From: Romboutsia faecis
GTDB taxonomy: Bacteria; Bacillota; Clostridia; Peptostreptococcales; Peptostreptococcaceae
Length of the DNA: 64,000 nt
Reading direction: 5' to 3'
Assembly (NCBI RefSeq): GCF_014323405.1
Contig: NZ_JACRWE010000001.1
Coordinates: 1-64,000, forward strand
Made by a program: the position numbers and the translations under genes. This document shows positions 1 through 8,167 of the stretch, one piece after another; within the stretch, counting starts at the first letter, position 1, and the number at the start of each line of letters is the position of its first letter. Below the pieces are notes generated by a model that worked only from the letters and a program-made list of their open reading frames with translations, was not told the origin of the DNA and searched no databases.

Positions 1-200
1 ACGAAGTTTGCTCTTAATCCTTCTATTACTTCTTCATCTACACCTTGTGCTACACCTATTCTGTGCTCATCTGCCCAGTTTAATTCTCCTGACATTTCTT
101 CAAACTTGTCAGCCCCTACTTTACATACTGGACATACAACACCTTCTATAGTTTCTCCTTCGTGGATGTATCCACATACTGTACATACGAATTTTTTCAT
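1..200 (-). CDS. Reverse rubrerythrin / NADH peroxidase-type protein, N-terminal part
   Basis: Only the first 66 codons are in the window; the 3' part lies beyond the left edge. The N-terminus carries two CxxC pairs (CTVCGY and CPVCK) that form a rubredoxin-like Fe(SCys)4 site, followed directly by the start of a diiron-type helical domain ([17 protein letters not shown]). Rubredoxin before the diiron domain is the order of reverse rubrerythrins, which reduce hydrogen peroxide and take part in oxygen detoxification in clostridia. A GGAGGAG ribosome binding site lies just upstream of the ATG at 200. The promoter region also holds a perfect ATGATATCAT palindrome (257-266). The oxidative-stress role is family knowledge. 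Confidence 0.85.
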   Translation of the reverse strand, partial: MKKFVCTVCGYIHEGETIEGVVCPVCKVGADKFEEMSGELNWADEHRIGVAQGVDEEVIEGLRANF

Positions 201-368
201 ATTCTTTCTCCTCCAATGATAATATATATTTTGATTATAAATTTTATTTACTTTGTTATGATATCATATATACCCCCAGTTTTTGGATTTAAACATAAAA
301 AGTAAATTTTTATAATCACTAAGTCAAATTTATTTTACCATTTTTTTCATAGAATTATCAATATACTT

Positions 369-902
369 TTAAATATCATTTCCTAACATTAAACATATAG
401 TTTCTATTTTATCTTTATTATTCTCATTACCTTTTTCATACAAATGAAGACATCTCCTAGGCTTAGTTTCATTTTTTATTAACTTTGTGGCAAAAGCTAA
501 ACAAGTTGATTCCTGACATTTCCCGCAATTTAATTTAGGAAGATATGTATAAACTTCTAATGGACTTGGCAATTTTCTCATTTCTTCTGATGGCTCAATC
601 TCATTTCTTTTTTCGTCTACATTGTTTATTAGTTCTTTTATATAATCTAAAGTTTCAAATGCATCAGTTTCATTAAGCAATTTAGACACATTTATTGCTT
701 CTGGATACATAATAATAATTTTAGGTCCTTTGTTGAAAGTAAAAGTATTTGCTTTTTTGTTATATATCCCTGACTTTAAATAAGTGTTTAAAAATGGAAA
801 TAAATCACTTATATTTCTTGAAGTTATTGCTTTTATTCTTATCCTTAATGAATCTGTCGTACAAGGTTGAATAAAACTTAAAGTTATTTTATCTAAATAC
901 AT
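369..902 (-). CDS. Small protein with a C-terminal four-cysteine Fe-S (PF04060-like) motif
   Basis: This protein has 177 aa if started at the ATG at 902, which has GGGGAG 6 nt upstream. A longer reading from 932 would overlap the upstream gene and has no such site. The C-terminal half has CGKCxxxxC followed about 20 residues later by a fourth cysteine (RRCLHL), with the LAFATKL context of 4Fe-4S domains seen in acetyl-CoA synthase corrinoid subunits and RnfB-type proteins. The N-terminal 110 residues match nothing I recognise. The gene lies 13 nt downstream of the cysteine desulfurase gene and is probably co-transcribed with it, so the enzyme could supply sulfur to this cluster. That link is inference. 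Confidence 0.72.
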   Translation of the reverse strand: MYLDKITLSFIQPCTTDSLRIRIKAITSRNISDLFPFLNTYLKSGIYNKKANTFTFNKGPKIIIMYPEAINVSKLLNETDAFETLDYIKELINNVDEKRNEIEPSEEMRKLPSPLEVYTYLPKLNCGKCQESTCLAFATKLIKNETKPRRCLHLYEKGNENNKDKIETICLMLGNDI

Positions 903-915
903 ATTAACTCCCCTT

Positions 916-2058
916 TTAAATTTGAATTTCATTTAAAGCTCTTACTAATATATCTATATCTTCTCTTTCATTAAAATATCCAATTCCTATTCTTAGTGTT
1001 CCAATATCTTTTGTTCCTATTAAATCATGAGCACTCGGTGCACAGTGTAGCCCCGCTCTAACCATAATATTATATTTATTATCAAGAGTATAAGCTATTT
1101 CCTCCGCCATAGTATTTTTTATATTAAAAGATATTACACTTACTATTTTATCACTATCTTGTGGACCGTATATTTGTATGTTATTTACAGACTTTAATTT
1201 ATCTAAAGCATATCTAACTAGTTCTTTTTCTTTATTATGTATATTTATAATCCCCTTATTTTTTATAAATTTTACAGCTTCACCAAGTCCTATAATTCCA
1301 CTTACATTTAAAGTTCCAGTTTCTAATTTATTAGGATAATAATTTGGCTGATATTCGTAAGCTGAATCACCGCCTGTACCTCCTACTTTTAATGGCTCTA
1401 TATTATATTCGCAGTTAATCAATAGTCCTCCAGTTCCCATAGGACCTAATAAGCTTTTATGACCTGTAAAAGCTAGTATATCTATATTATCTTCTTTAAC
1501 ATCAATAGGTAGTACACCTGCACTTTGTGCTGCATCAACTAAAAAAGGTATTTTGTATCTTCTTGCAATTGCACCAATATCTTTTATTGGTTGAATAGTA
1601 CCTAATACATTTGAGGCTTGAGTAAATACTATTAAAGATGTATTATCTTTTATATTTTCTTCTATATCTTTTATATTTGTATATCCTTCTTTGTTTGCAT
1701 CTATTTTTGTTATACTTATGTTTATTTCTTTTTCTAATGTTTTTAAGCATCTCCATACTGCATTATGCTCTAAACTACTAGTAATAACATGATCCCCTCT
1801 CTTCAATATTCCTTTTATTGCCATATTTAAAGCTTCTGTTATATTAGATGTGAAAATTACTTTTTTAGGATCATTAAAGTTAAATAATGATGCTATTTCT
1901 TTTCTAGTATTGTAAATTAAAAAATCAGATTCCATTGCCTTTTGATATGAACCTCTACCTGAACTTGTCCCGTTGTTTACCATAAAATTATAAACTGCAT
2001 CTGCTACTTCCCTTGGCTTTGGATACGATGTAGCAGCATTATCTAAATATATGCTCAT
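916..2058 (-). CDS. Cysteine desulfurase family protein (class V aminotransferase)
   Basis: A full-length 380-aa PLP enzyme of the NifS/CsdB type. The N-terminus is YLDNAATSYPKP, the Schiff-base lysine is K201 in the TGHKSLLGPMGTGG motif, and the sulfur-relay cysteine is C339 in LHCAPSAH. These enzymes take sulfur (or selenium) from cysteine (selenocysteine) to form an enzyme persulfide. The form with the AGLHCAPSAH motif resembles the EF2568-type subfamily (TIGR01977), which is often met near selenium-dependent hydroxylases; no such gene is visible here. It is the first gene of a probable two-gene operon with the Fe-S protein that follows. The general class is firm; the specific sulfur acceptor is unknown. 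Confidence 0.9.
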   Translation of the reverse strand: MSIYLDNAATSYPKPREVADAVYNFMVNNGTSSGRGSYQKAMESDFLIYNTRKEIASLFNFNDPKKVIFTSNITEALNMAIKGILKRGDHVITSSLEHNAVWRCLKTLEKEINISITKIDANKEGYTNIKDIEENIKDNTSLIVFTQASNVLGTIQPIKDIGAIARRYKIPFLVDAAQSAGVLPIDVKEDNIDILAFTGHKSLLGPMGTGGLLINCEYNIEPLKVGGTGGDSAYEYQPNYYPNKLETGTLNVSGIIGLGEAVKFIKNKGIINIHNKEKELVRYALDKLKSVNNIQIYGPQDSDKIVSVISFNIKNTMAEEIAYTLDNKYNIMVRAGLHCAPSAHDLIGTKDIGTLRIGIGYFNEREDIDILVRALNEIQI

Positions 2059-2138
2059 ATATATCCCCCTTTGATTTTACATCTTAGTCCTAGTTTAATA
2101 TTAGCATATTTTGTATTATTTTACATGTAACTATAAAT

Positions 2139-2173
2139 AAAAGCTGAACTATAAAATATATAGTTCAGCTTTT
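2139..2173 (-). terminator. Intrinsic terminator downstream of the small basic protein
   Basis: A perfect 15-bp stem (AAAAGCTGAACTATA with its complement) and a 5-nt loop, followed by a U-rich stretch on the minus strand. It lies between the 79-aa gene and the cysteine desulfurase gene, so these are separate transcription units. Confidence 0.85.
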
Positions 2174-2188
2174 ATTTAACTTTTATAT

Positions 2189-2428
2189 TTAATCATTTAA
2201 ATCTTCTTTATACTTTGCTTCATGTCTTTTTTTATAAGCTAATTCTCTTCTCTGATCATGCATTCTTTTAGTTGTATCTTTACTGTATTTGCTTTCTCCT
2301 TGTGCTGCTAAATCTACATTTACTTCCGCACCAGTCTCATGATGTACTCCAAGTTCTCTTGCTGCCTCAATTTTCATTGCATCTGGCTTTTTATTATATT
2401 TAGGTACTCTATTTGGATGTTTAGGCAT
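2189..2428 (-). CDS. Small basic hydrophilic protein, uncharacterised
   Basis: A 79-aa protein rich in Lys, Arg, Glu and Asp, with no hydrophobic segment. Residues 19-28 (KIEAARELGV) resemble the conserved KxEIAxELGV start of alpha/beta-type small acid-soluble spore proteins. The rest, including the lysine-rich tail KKRHEAKYKED, does not follow that family, so a spore-protein call would be speculative. It has its own ribosome binding site (GGAAGTGAC) and terminator, is monocistronic, and is probably a real expressed gene. Confidence 0.6.
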   Translation of the reverse strand: MPKHPNRVPKYNKKPDAMKIEAARELGVHHETGAEVNVDLAAQGESKYSKDTTKRMHDQRRELAYKKRHEAKYKEDLND

Positions 2429-2546
2429 ATTGTCACTTCCTTTTTAATATTTATTTCATATTTATTATTTAACAAATATATTTATTAAATACTAAAAATT
2501 ATTACAAACAAAAATTATATATTAAAAGCAACATCTTAAATTTATT

Positions 2547-3479
2547 TTAGCTTAAATTTATATTCTCATCTTCTTTAATTGCACTAATATTTTTTGTACG
2601 TTCTACATCTTTTTTATTTTTTAAGAATGATAATTTAGTTTCTGAAACTATTATAGCTGAAAAAATTAGTAAGCACCCTATAACTAATTTCACAGTAACC
2701 AATTCATTAAAAATTATTACTGAAAATATAGTTCCAAATAAAGATTCAGTAGACAATATTATTGCAGTTTTAGTTTCACTAACTCTCTTTTGACATATAG
2801 TCTGTAGGAAAAAACCAATAGTCGTACTAAATATACCTAAATATATTACTCCTAAATAAGCAATAGGTCCTACACTTATACTCACTTCTTTGGTTATTAC
2901 TTGCACAATAAAAGAAAGAATAAAGGCTACGCTAAATTGTATTGCTGTTAAAACTAATGGATTATATTTTTTTGCAAACTCGCTAGTATAAAAAATATGA
3001 AATGCAAAGCCAATAGATCCAAGCAAAGTTAGAAAATCACCTAAATTAATTGAAAAATCCTTCTCTAATGATAATATTCCTATTCCAATTATTGCTACTA
3101 TACTACTAATAAGACCCCATTTGTCAATTTTTCTTCTATATATCAAGTATCCTATGAATGGTACTATAACAACATTTGCAGCAGTTATAAATGCATTTTT
3201 AGATGGAGTAGTATAAACTAACCCTACAGTTTGAAGTTCAAAAGCTATAAATAAAAATATTCCCAATATAACTCCAGATATTATTGATTTATTATCTATA
3301 TACTTTTTTACTTGCTTGAAAAATATTATATTTAATAATAATGCTGCTATAAAAAATCTTATTGTCAAAATTTGTATAGGAGTAAAACCTCCATCTAATG
3401 CTAGTTGAGTACCTATAAATCCAGTCCCCCATATTATAGCAGTAATAACCAAACCCATTTCATGTAAATATTTTTTCAA
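2547..3479 (-). CDS. EamA/DMT-family transporter
   Basis: A 310-aa membrane protein with about ten hydrophobic segments arranged as two repeated EamA units of roughly 140 residues. The first unit opens with the typical IIWGTGFIGTQLALDGGFTP motif, and the second has the SSIVAIIGIGILSL and STESLFGTIFSVIIF signatures. Such proteins export or exchange small metabolites; the substrate cannot be read from sequence. The start is TTG at 3479, with AGGGGTG 5 nt upstream; no ATG nearby has a comparable site. It stands alone between the small basic protein and the BMC gene. Confidence 0.85.
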   Translation of the reverse strand: MKKYLHEMGLVITAIIWGTGFIGTQLALDGGFTPIQILTIRFFIAALLLNIIFFKQVKKYIDNKSIISGVILGIFLFIAFELQTVGLVYTTPSKNAFITAANVVIVPFIGYLIYRRKIDKWGLISSIVAIIGIGILSLEKDFSINLGDFLTLLGSIGFAFHIFYTSEFAKKYNPLVLTAIQFSVAFILSFIVQVITKEVSISVGPIAYLGVIYLGIFSTTIGFFLQTICQKRVSETKTAIILSTESLFGTIFSVIIFNELVTVKLVIGCLLIFSAIIVSETKLSFLKNKKDVERTKNISAIKEDENINLS

Positions 3480-3589
3480 CTTAACACCCCTTTCTTAGAT
3501 AAAATAATATATTCTAAAAAATTATTACATATATAGATTATTATATTAATTTCGCTTTGTAAATAATTGTAAATATATTTTATGAAATC

Positions 3590-3661
3590 AAAAGGAATGT
3601 ATCAAAATAACTTTATTGTACTATATAAAGTACTAAAAATTATTTTAATACATTCCTTTTT
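3590..3661 (-). terminator. Long nested hairpin abutting the BMC gene stop codon
   Basis: The outer stem is 13 bp (AAAAGGAATGTAT paired with its complement at 3648-3660). Further pairing inside is AAAATAA with TTATTTT and GTACT with AGTAC. The element starts immediately after the BMC stop codon and ends in TTTTGATTT on the minus strand. It is best read as a terminator, although its roughly 70-nt length is more than one needs. Confidence 0.7.
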
Positions 3662-3946
3662 CTAAATTGAAGTATTATTATTTTTTATTATTTCCAATAT
3701 CTCATTTGGTATATCTTTTATAATGTTAACTGCATATACTTCTCCTAAGCAACCTGCTGCTTCAGAAGCTATATCAAGTGCATCTTTTACATTTTGTTCT
3801 TCTCCACTTATAATTACTGTAATCAAAGCTAGACCTATTTTTTTAAAACCTATTAGCTTCACGTCTGAATACTTTAACATAACCGTTGCCGCTTCTACTG
3901 CACTAACCAATCCCTTAGTTTCAATAAATCCGATTGCATTTGACAT
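3662..3946 (-). CDS. BMC-domain microcompartment shell protein (single hexamer-forming type)
   Basis: A 94-aa protein covering exactly one BMC domain. The N-terminus AIGFIETKGLVSAVEAA and the segment LIGFKKIGLALITVIISGE are the classic signature of PduA/EutM/CcmK-type shell proteins, whose hexamers tile the faces of bacterial microcompartments. No encapsulated enzymes, vertex (pentamer) protein or other shell genes lie nearby. Neighbours are an EamA exporter and an MFS transporter, each apparently with its own signals. It is therefore an orphan or satellite shell gene. A GGAGGAAT ribosome binding site supports the ATG at 3946. Confidence 0.9.
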   Translation of the reverse strand: MSNAIGFIETKGLVSAVEAATVMLKYSDVKLIGFKKIGLALITVIISGEEQNVKDALDIASEAAGCLGEVYAVNIIKDIPNEILEIIKNNNTSI

Positions 3947-4159
3947 TTTTATTCCTCCTTATTATATTTTCATTATTCATAAAAAATCCTCAGCCTTTCA
4001 ATTGTTAATTACTTTTATTTAATTATATTTGCATTTCTCTACTTCTTTAATAACATACTCCTATTTCTAATATTTTATGGATTTTATTAATATAATTGCA
4101 TATATATTGAAATTTAATAAATTAATTATCTCAATACATATATGTAGTTTTCCCAAATA

Positions 4160-4190
4160 AAAAATGATAGATGTATTATCTATCATTTTT
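4160..4190 (-). terminator. Terminator of the MFS transporter gene
   Basis: A perfect 13-bp stem (AAAAATGATAGAT) with a 5-nt loop and a T-run on the minus strand, 40 nt past the stop codon. Confidence 0.85.
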
Positions 4191-4229
4191 TATTTATTCT
4201 ATATAAATATTATTCTAATATCATAGCTA

Positions 4230-5510
4230 TTATATTGTTTCTAAATCCATATTTTGCTCTTTTACTTTCTTTATTGATGTAAGTAATAAAGCATAACCTG
4301 TGAATATACACACTAACATTAGTATCCATGCGGCACTAAATCCAAAGTTATCTACTACCATTCCGAATAATGTAGATCCAAATGCAAATCCTAAAGCAAA
4401 TAATAAACTTATAGTTCCAAGTATTACACTTGATTCTTTTTTACCAAATACATCTGTAGCCATAAATGCTGGTGCAGACATATATGAATATACATTAAGC
4501 CCATATGCTATTGAGAAGAAAAATGCTAATCCATGTACTTTTCCTGATAATAATAGTGCCACTACTGCAATTGCCTCAAGCACCATTGATATAGTCATAG
4601 TTTTTAAAGTACCTATTTTATCAAATAAAGCACCACCAACAACATTTCCTATTAAACAGAATAATGCAAACACTGATCCTAAAGTCCCTACTAATGTAGC
4701 ACTTAACCCTAGTTCTCCTGTAAAGTAAGTTGCATATTGAGTACTTAGAGCTGATATAGAAATAGCTATTATTGCATATCCTATAGAGAATATCCAGAAA
4801 AACTTATTCTTTCTTACAGCCTTAGCTCCAAGTCCTTCAAATGCATTATTACTTTCATGTTCTTCTGTAACTTCATCTTTTCTTACTGTTTCAACTTCAC
4901 CTTCCTTAGGTAATCTTATTAAAAATAATATAACTGGTAAACTACATGCTATTGCTATTATTCCAAATAATATATAACTGTAACTCGCACCTTTTGATGC
5001 TAACATTTGTGAAGTTATTTGTTGTAAAAATACATTCCCTATAGATCCTCCAGAGAAAGCTATACCAAGAGCTTTACCTCTTCCTTTTTTAGGGAACCAA
5101 TGGTTTATTACAAAAGGTACTCCTAGGCCAGAGAACATTACGCAACCTATTTGTTGTATAGCTGAATAAATATAAAATTCTGGTAAAGTTTTAGAAAATC
5201 CAAATCCTATAAATCCAAGACCTGATAATGTAGCTCCTACAATAAATAAAATTTTTATATTTATTTTACCAAATAGTTTACCTAAAAAAGGTGAACATGC
5301 TGCAGAAGCCATAGCCCCGAATGTAAATATTAATGAAAATCCAGCCAAAGAAAATCCAAAATCTTTAATTACATAAGGTATAAATAGCGGCTGTATATTC
5401 TGTGCTATACCAAATGGTATTGCTTGCATAAACATACACACGAAAACCATAAAATATTTCTTTTTGTTACTAATATCTTTAGTATTATTTATAATTGCTT
5501 GATTGTTCAT
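4230..5510 (-). CDS. MFS transporter (OFA-like)
   Basis: A 426-aa protein with about 12 transmembrane helices and a central charged loop near residues 200-230 (KEGEVETVRKDEVTEEHE) that separates two six-helix halves. The motif FFPKKGRGKALGIAFSGGSIGN-like stretch near residues 138-158 and the overall length fit the oxalate/formate-antiporter-like branch of MFS carriers that move small organic anions. The substrate is unknown. The gene follows the PucR-type regulator gene by about 140 bp on the same strand, with a perfect palindrome in the gap, so regulation by that protein is plausible. A GGAGG site precedes the ATG. Confidence 0.85.
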   Translation of the reverse strand: MNNQAIINNTKDISNKKKYFMVFVCMFMQAIPFGIAQNIQPLFIPYVIKDFGFSLAGFSLIFTFGAMASAACSPFLGKLFGKINIKILFIVGATLSGLGFIGFGFSKTLPEFYIYSAIQQIGCVMFSGLGVPFVINHWFPKKGRGKALGIAFSGGSIGNVFLQQITSQMLASKGASYSYILFGIIAIACSLPVILFLIRLPKEGEVETVRKDEVTEEHESNNAFEGLGAKAVRKNKFFWIFSIGYAIIAISISALSTQYATYFTGELGLSATLVGTLGSVFALFCLIGNVVGGALFDKIGTLKTMTISMVLEAIAVVALLLSGKVHGLAFFFSIAYGLNVYSYMSAPAFMATDVFGKKESSVILGTISLLFALGFAFGSTLFGMVVDNFGFSAAWILMLVCIFTGYALLLTSIKKVKEQNMDLETI

Positions 5511-5594
5511 GATGAACCTCCTTCTATGTTTTTGACAATAAATATATTGCCATTATTTAGAAGTAAGCTCAATGTTATTTCATACATTTATATT

Positions 5595-5608
5595 TGTGCA
5601 TATGCACA
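5595..5608. promoter_or_regulatory. Perfect 14-bp palindrome, candidate operator
   Basis: TGTGCATATGCACA is a perfect inverted repeat 85 bp upstream of the MFS transporter start and just past the stop codon of the PucR-family regulator gene. It is the most GC-rich and symmetrical element of this gap. Operator function is inferred from position and symmetry only. Confidence 0.4.
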
Positions 5609-5649
5609 GTTGATTTTTTTTCAAAACTTAGTATAATGAGAAAGTATGC

Positions 5650-6819
5650 CTATATAAGATACCTTATCATGAGAGATAAATATATCTTGCTCCTATCTCC
5701 TATATCAGAAAGATTTAAATCTAATATTTCTTCTATTTTGTTTATCTTATAGTTTACTGTATTTCTGTGTATATATAAGCTATTTGCTGTCTCATTAACT
5801 TTACAATTATTTTCAAAATAATTAATAAGTAATTCTACATAATCAGTATTATTCACTTCATCATAAACTTCTAGATCACCTATAGTCTCATCATGAAATT
5901 CTTTCATAATATCTTTATTTTCAATTCCTAATAAAAGCCTGTACAGCCCTAGTTCACTGTATCTAATATGAACATTATTATTTCTTAAAAGCCTATTTAT
6001 CTTAGCTACATTTCTAGCTTCTTCATATCCCTTGTAGAGCTTTTCTATACTACTCGTGTGTTTTCCTATACCAACATAAAAGTTCATACTCTCAAATTTT
6101 TTTTCTAAATTTATGTATAATTTTTTTAAAATCTTATCTATTTCTGAATCTGATTTATTTAGAAACAATATAATTATTGATTGACCCACTTCTACACAGA
6201 AAAAATTGCTTCTTATATAATTTAATTCATCTTCAATATATTGCTTTATTTTCGTTATAAAATATTCTGTATCTTCTGTATTAATATTTTTATAATCTAC
6301 CTCTATTATTGTTAATATATATCTCCAGCTAGATTTGAAGCCTGCTTTTTCTAATGTATTTATATATAGTTCTTCATAGGTTGGTAGAAATATAGCATCT
6401 TTTATAGCATTTGATATTTCTAAATATGTTTTTTCAGATTCTAAAATGGTTATTGTTAAGTCTTTCATAATTTCTGCTATTCGTATACCCCAAGGCATTA
6501 AGAATAAAGGATATTCATTTTCATTACAATAATCTAGTATATCTTGGCTTATATTTTCTATATATTTACCTGTATTTATTATTATCCCACTACTATTTTG
6601 TTCCTTAGTTGTTTTTATTAAATTAAATAAATCACTTTGATTTTTTATTGCTATTCCTGTAGTAAATACAATTTCTTGTCCTTGAAGGAAAGTCGCTATT
6701 TCTTCACTTTCTACAATATGAGTCCACCTTACCTTATTTTTTAGTCCCTTTTCTCCTGCTATAAGTTTTACTCCATGTTTTTTTATGTCTCTATATAAGT
6801 ACATTAATGCTACTGACAT
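5650..6819 (-). CDS. PucR-family transcriptional regulator
   Basis: A 389-aa protein. The N-terminal ~120 residues hold a PucR-type domain (KLIAGEKGLKNKVRWTHI, then LQGQEIVFTTGIAI). The middle (about 165-290) is a GGDEF-like fold without a catalytic motif (NFYVGIGKHTSSIEKLYKGY). The C-terminus is the PucR helix-turn-helix (LYIHRNTVNYKINKIEEILD). Members control purine, polyamine or amino-acid catabolism genes. The ATG at 6819 has GGAGG 9 nt upstream, whereas the ATG at 6828 directly abuts that site, so 6819 is preferred. The likely target is the adjacent MFS transporter gene, judged by position only. Confidence 0.85.
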   Translation of the reverse strand: MSVALMYLYRDIKKHGVKLIAGEKGLKNKVRWTHIVESEEIATFLQGQEIVFTTGIAIKNQSDLFNLIKTTKEQNSSGIIINTGKYIENISQDILDYCNENEYPLFLMPWGIRIAEIMKDLTITILESEKTYLEISNAIKDAIFLPTYEELYINTLEKAGFKSSWRYILTIIEVDYKNINTEDTEYFITKIKQYIEDELNYIRSNFFCVEVGQSIIILFLNKSDSEIDKILKKLYINLEKKFESMNFYVGIGKHTSSIEKLYKGYEEARNVAKINRLLRNNNVHIRYSELGLYRLLLGIENKDIMKEFHDETIGDLEVYDEVNNTDYVELLINYFENNCKVNETANSLYIHRNTVNYKINKIEEILDLNLSDIGDRSKIYLSLMIRYLI

Positions 6820-7022
6820 AATATTCATCCTCCAAAGTTATAATATCAAGTATATTTATTTTTTCATAATGGTATTTTAGCATATAGATTATAACATATA
6901 TTTTTCATGATTTTTTAGAATTTCATATTACAATGTTTTCTATAATGTAACTTTAATAAAAAGCATATCGTGGTAGATTTCATAAAATACTCAGTGCTGT
7001 AAATATAAAATAAATAAAAAAT

Positions 7023-7072
7023 AACTTAAAATATAAAGGGAGTAGATAATCTACCCCTTTATATTTTAAGTT
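7023..7072 (-). terminator. Terminator overlapping the YczE-like gene stop
   Basis: A stem of about 22 bp with one bulged base (arms 7023-7045 and 7051-7072) that overlaps the stop codon at 7066-7068. It is followed by a T-rich tract on the minus strand. Confidence 0.85.
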
Positions 7073-7752
7073 TCTATATTTTCTATACTCTTATGCTTAT
7101 ATTCTCTTATAAATACTTTAGCTAAAGTGTATGTTTCTTTAATTGACCTATGATTTAATAAGCTTACATCTAAATTAAACTTTTTAAATATAAATTTCAT
7201 ACAATACCCTAAACCTAAAGCTATTATAAATGTACCTATACCTACATAACCACCTAATAAATATCCCACTATTAGTGCTCCTATTTCTATAGCTCCTCTT
7301 ATAGTGCTCACAGGCCTTTTAGTTATTTTAGTCAAAACAACCATTAGCCCATCCCTAGGACCACATCCTAATTCACAACTTATATAAAAATAAGTGCCTA
7401 AACTCATTAATAACATGCCTATTATTATCATTATTAGTCCACTTAAAAAGCTATCACAAACTGGTACTAATTCTGTGAATATTATTAAATCCGTAAATAA
7501 TCCAATAAAAATCATATTAAGAACAGTTCCTACTCCAATTTTCAATTTAAATAAAGTAGTAGTTCCTATGACAATAAACCCAACGATAATACTAGCTTGA
7601 CCTATTGTTAAGAATGTATGATTTGATAGTCCCTGATGAAAAACATCCCATGGTCCTGCTCCTAAATTAGAATTAAGCATAAATACAATTCCAAGTGCAC
7701 AAGTAAAAAATCCACTAAATAATCTCAGTAATAATCCAAATATTTTTTTCAT
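7066..7752 (-). CDS. YczE/YitT-like integral membrane protein
   Basis: A 228-aa protein with about five transmembrane helices. Two glycine-proline motifs in the loops, LNSNLGAGPWDVFHQGLS and CELGCGPRDGLMVVL, are a duplicated signature of the YczE/YyaS/YitT membrane family. Family function is unsettled; some members sit beside regulators or transporters. It is monocistronic, with its own terminator, and is transcribed away from the OPT transporter gene. Confidence 0.78.
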   Translation of the reverse strand: MKKIFGLLLRLFSGFFTCALGIVFMLNSNLGAGPWDVFHQGLSNHTFLTIGQASIIVGFIVIGTTTLFKLKIGVGTVLNMIFIGLFTDLIIFTELVPVCDSFLSGLIMIIIGMLLMSLGTYFYISCELGCGPRDGLMVVLTKITKRPVSTIRGAIEIGALIVGYLLGGYVGIGTFIIALGLGYCMKFIFKKFNLDVSLLNHRSIKETYTLAKVFIREYKHKSIENIET

Positions 7753-8167
7753 AAAATCTCCTAATTTTTACATTAAAATTCTACTAAATTAAAGTATATC
7801 ATATAATTTATTTTTATTAAAAACTATTATTAAAAAATTCTTTATTTTTGTATTATTCTTTTATTTTTTTCTAATTTTGTCTTAACTTTTTATTTTACAA
7901 TATTCTCTTCTACAATAAGCTATGTTGATATATTTAAGTAATATCTATATAATCTATTATATATAATTTTATATATACATATTAATCATCAAATTAGCTA
8001 TTCTATTTTAATTCTTCATCAGTTTAACATTTCAAATCTATTTATATTTATCTACAATACAATAGGTTAGTTATTAGTTTTAATCATATCTGTATATAAT
8101 CGCAATTGTGTATTTTTACTAGTTCTACTCTGCATAATAAAATTTATTACTTTTAGGGGGGAAAATA
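7753..8167. other. 415-bp divergent intergenic region
   Basis: A very AT-rich spacer between the divergent YczE-like and OPT genes. A TATAAT hexamer at about 8094-8099 could be the OPT -10 box, but I see no good -35 at the right distance. The OPT gene has a strong AGGGGGG site. I see no ORF, hairpin or repeat worth naming. Confidence 0.4.

Noticed and set aside
201..368. PerR-like box upstream of the reverse rubrerythrin
   Set aside because: TATAAT and ATTAT half-sites are present but with wrong spacing in very AT-rich sequence.
3723..4022. Plus-strand ORF of 99 aa over the BMC gene
   Set aside because: Antisense shadow of the BMC reading frame without a start signal.
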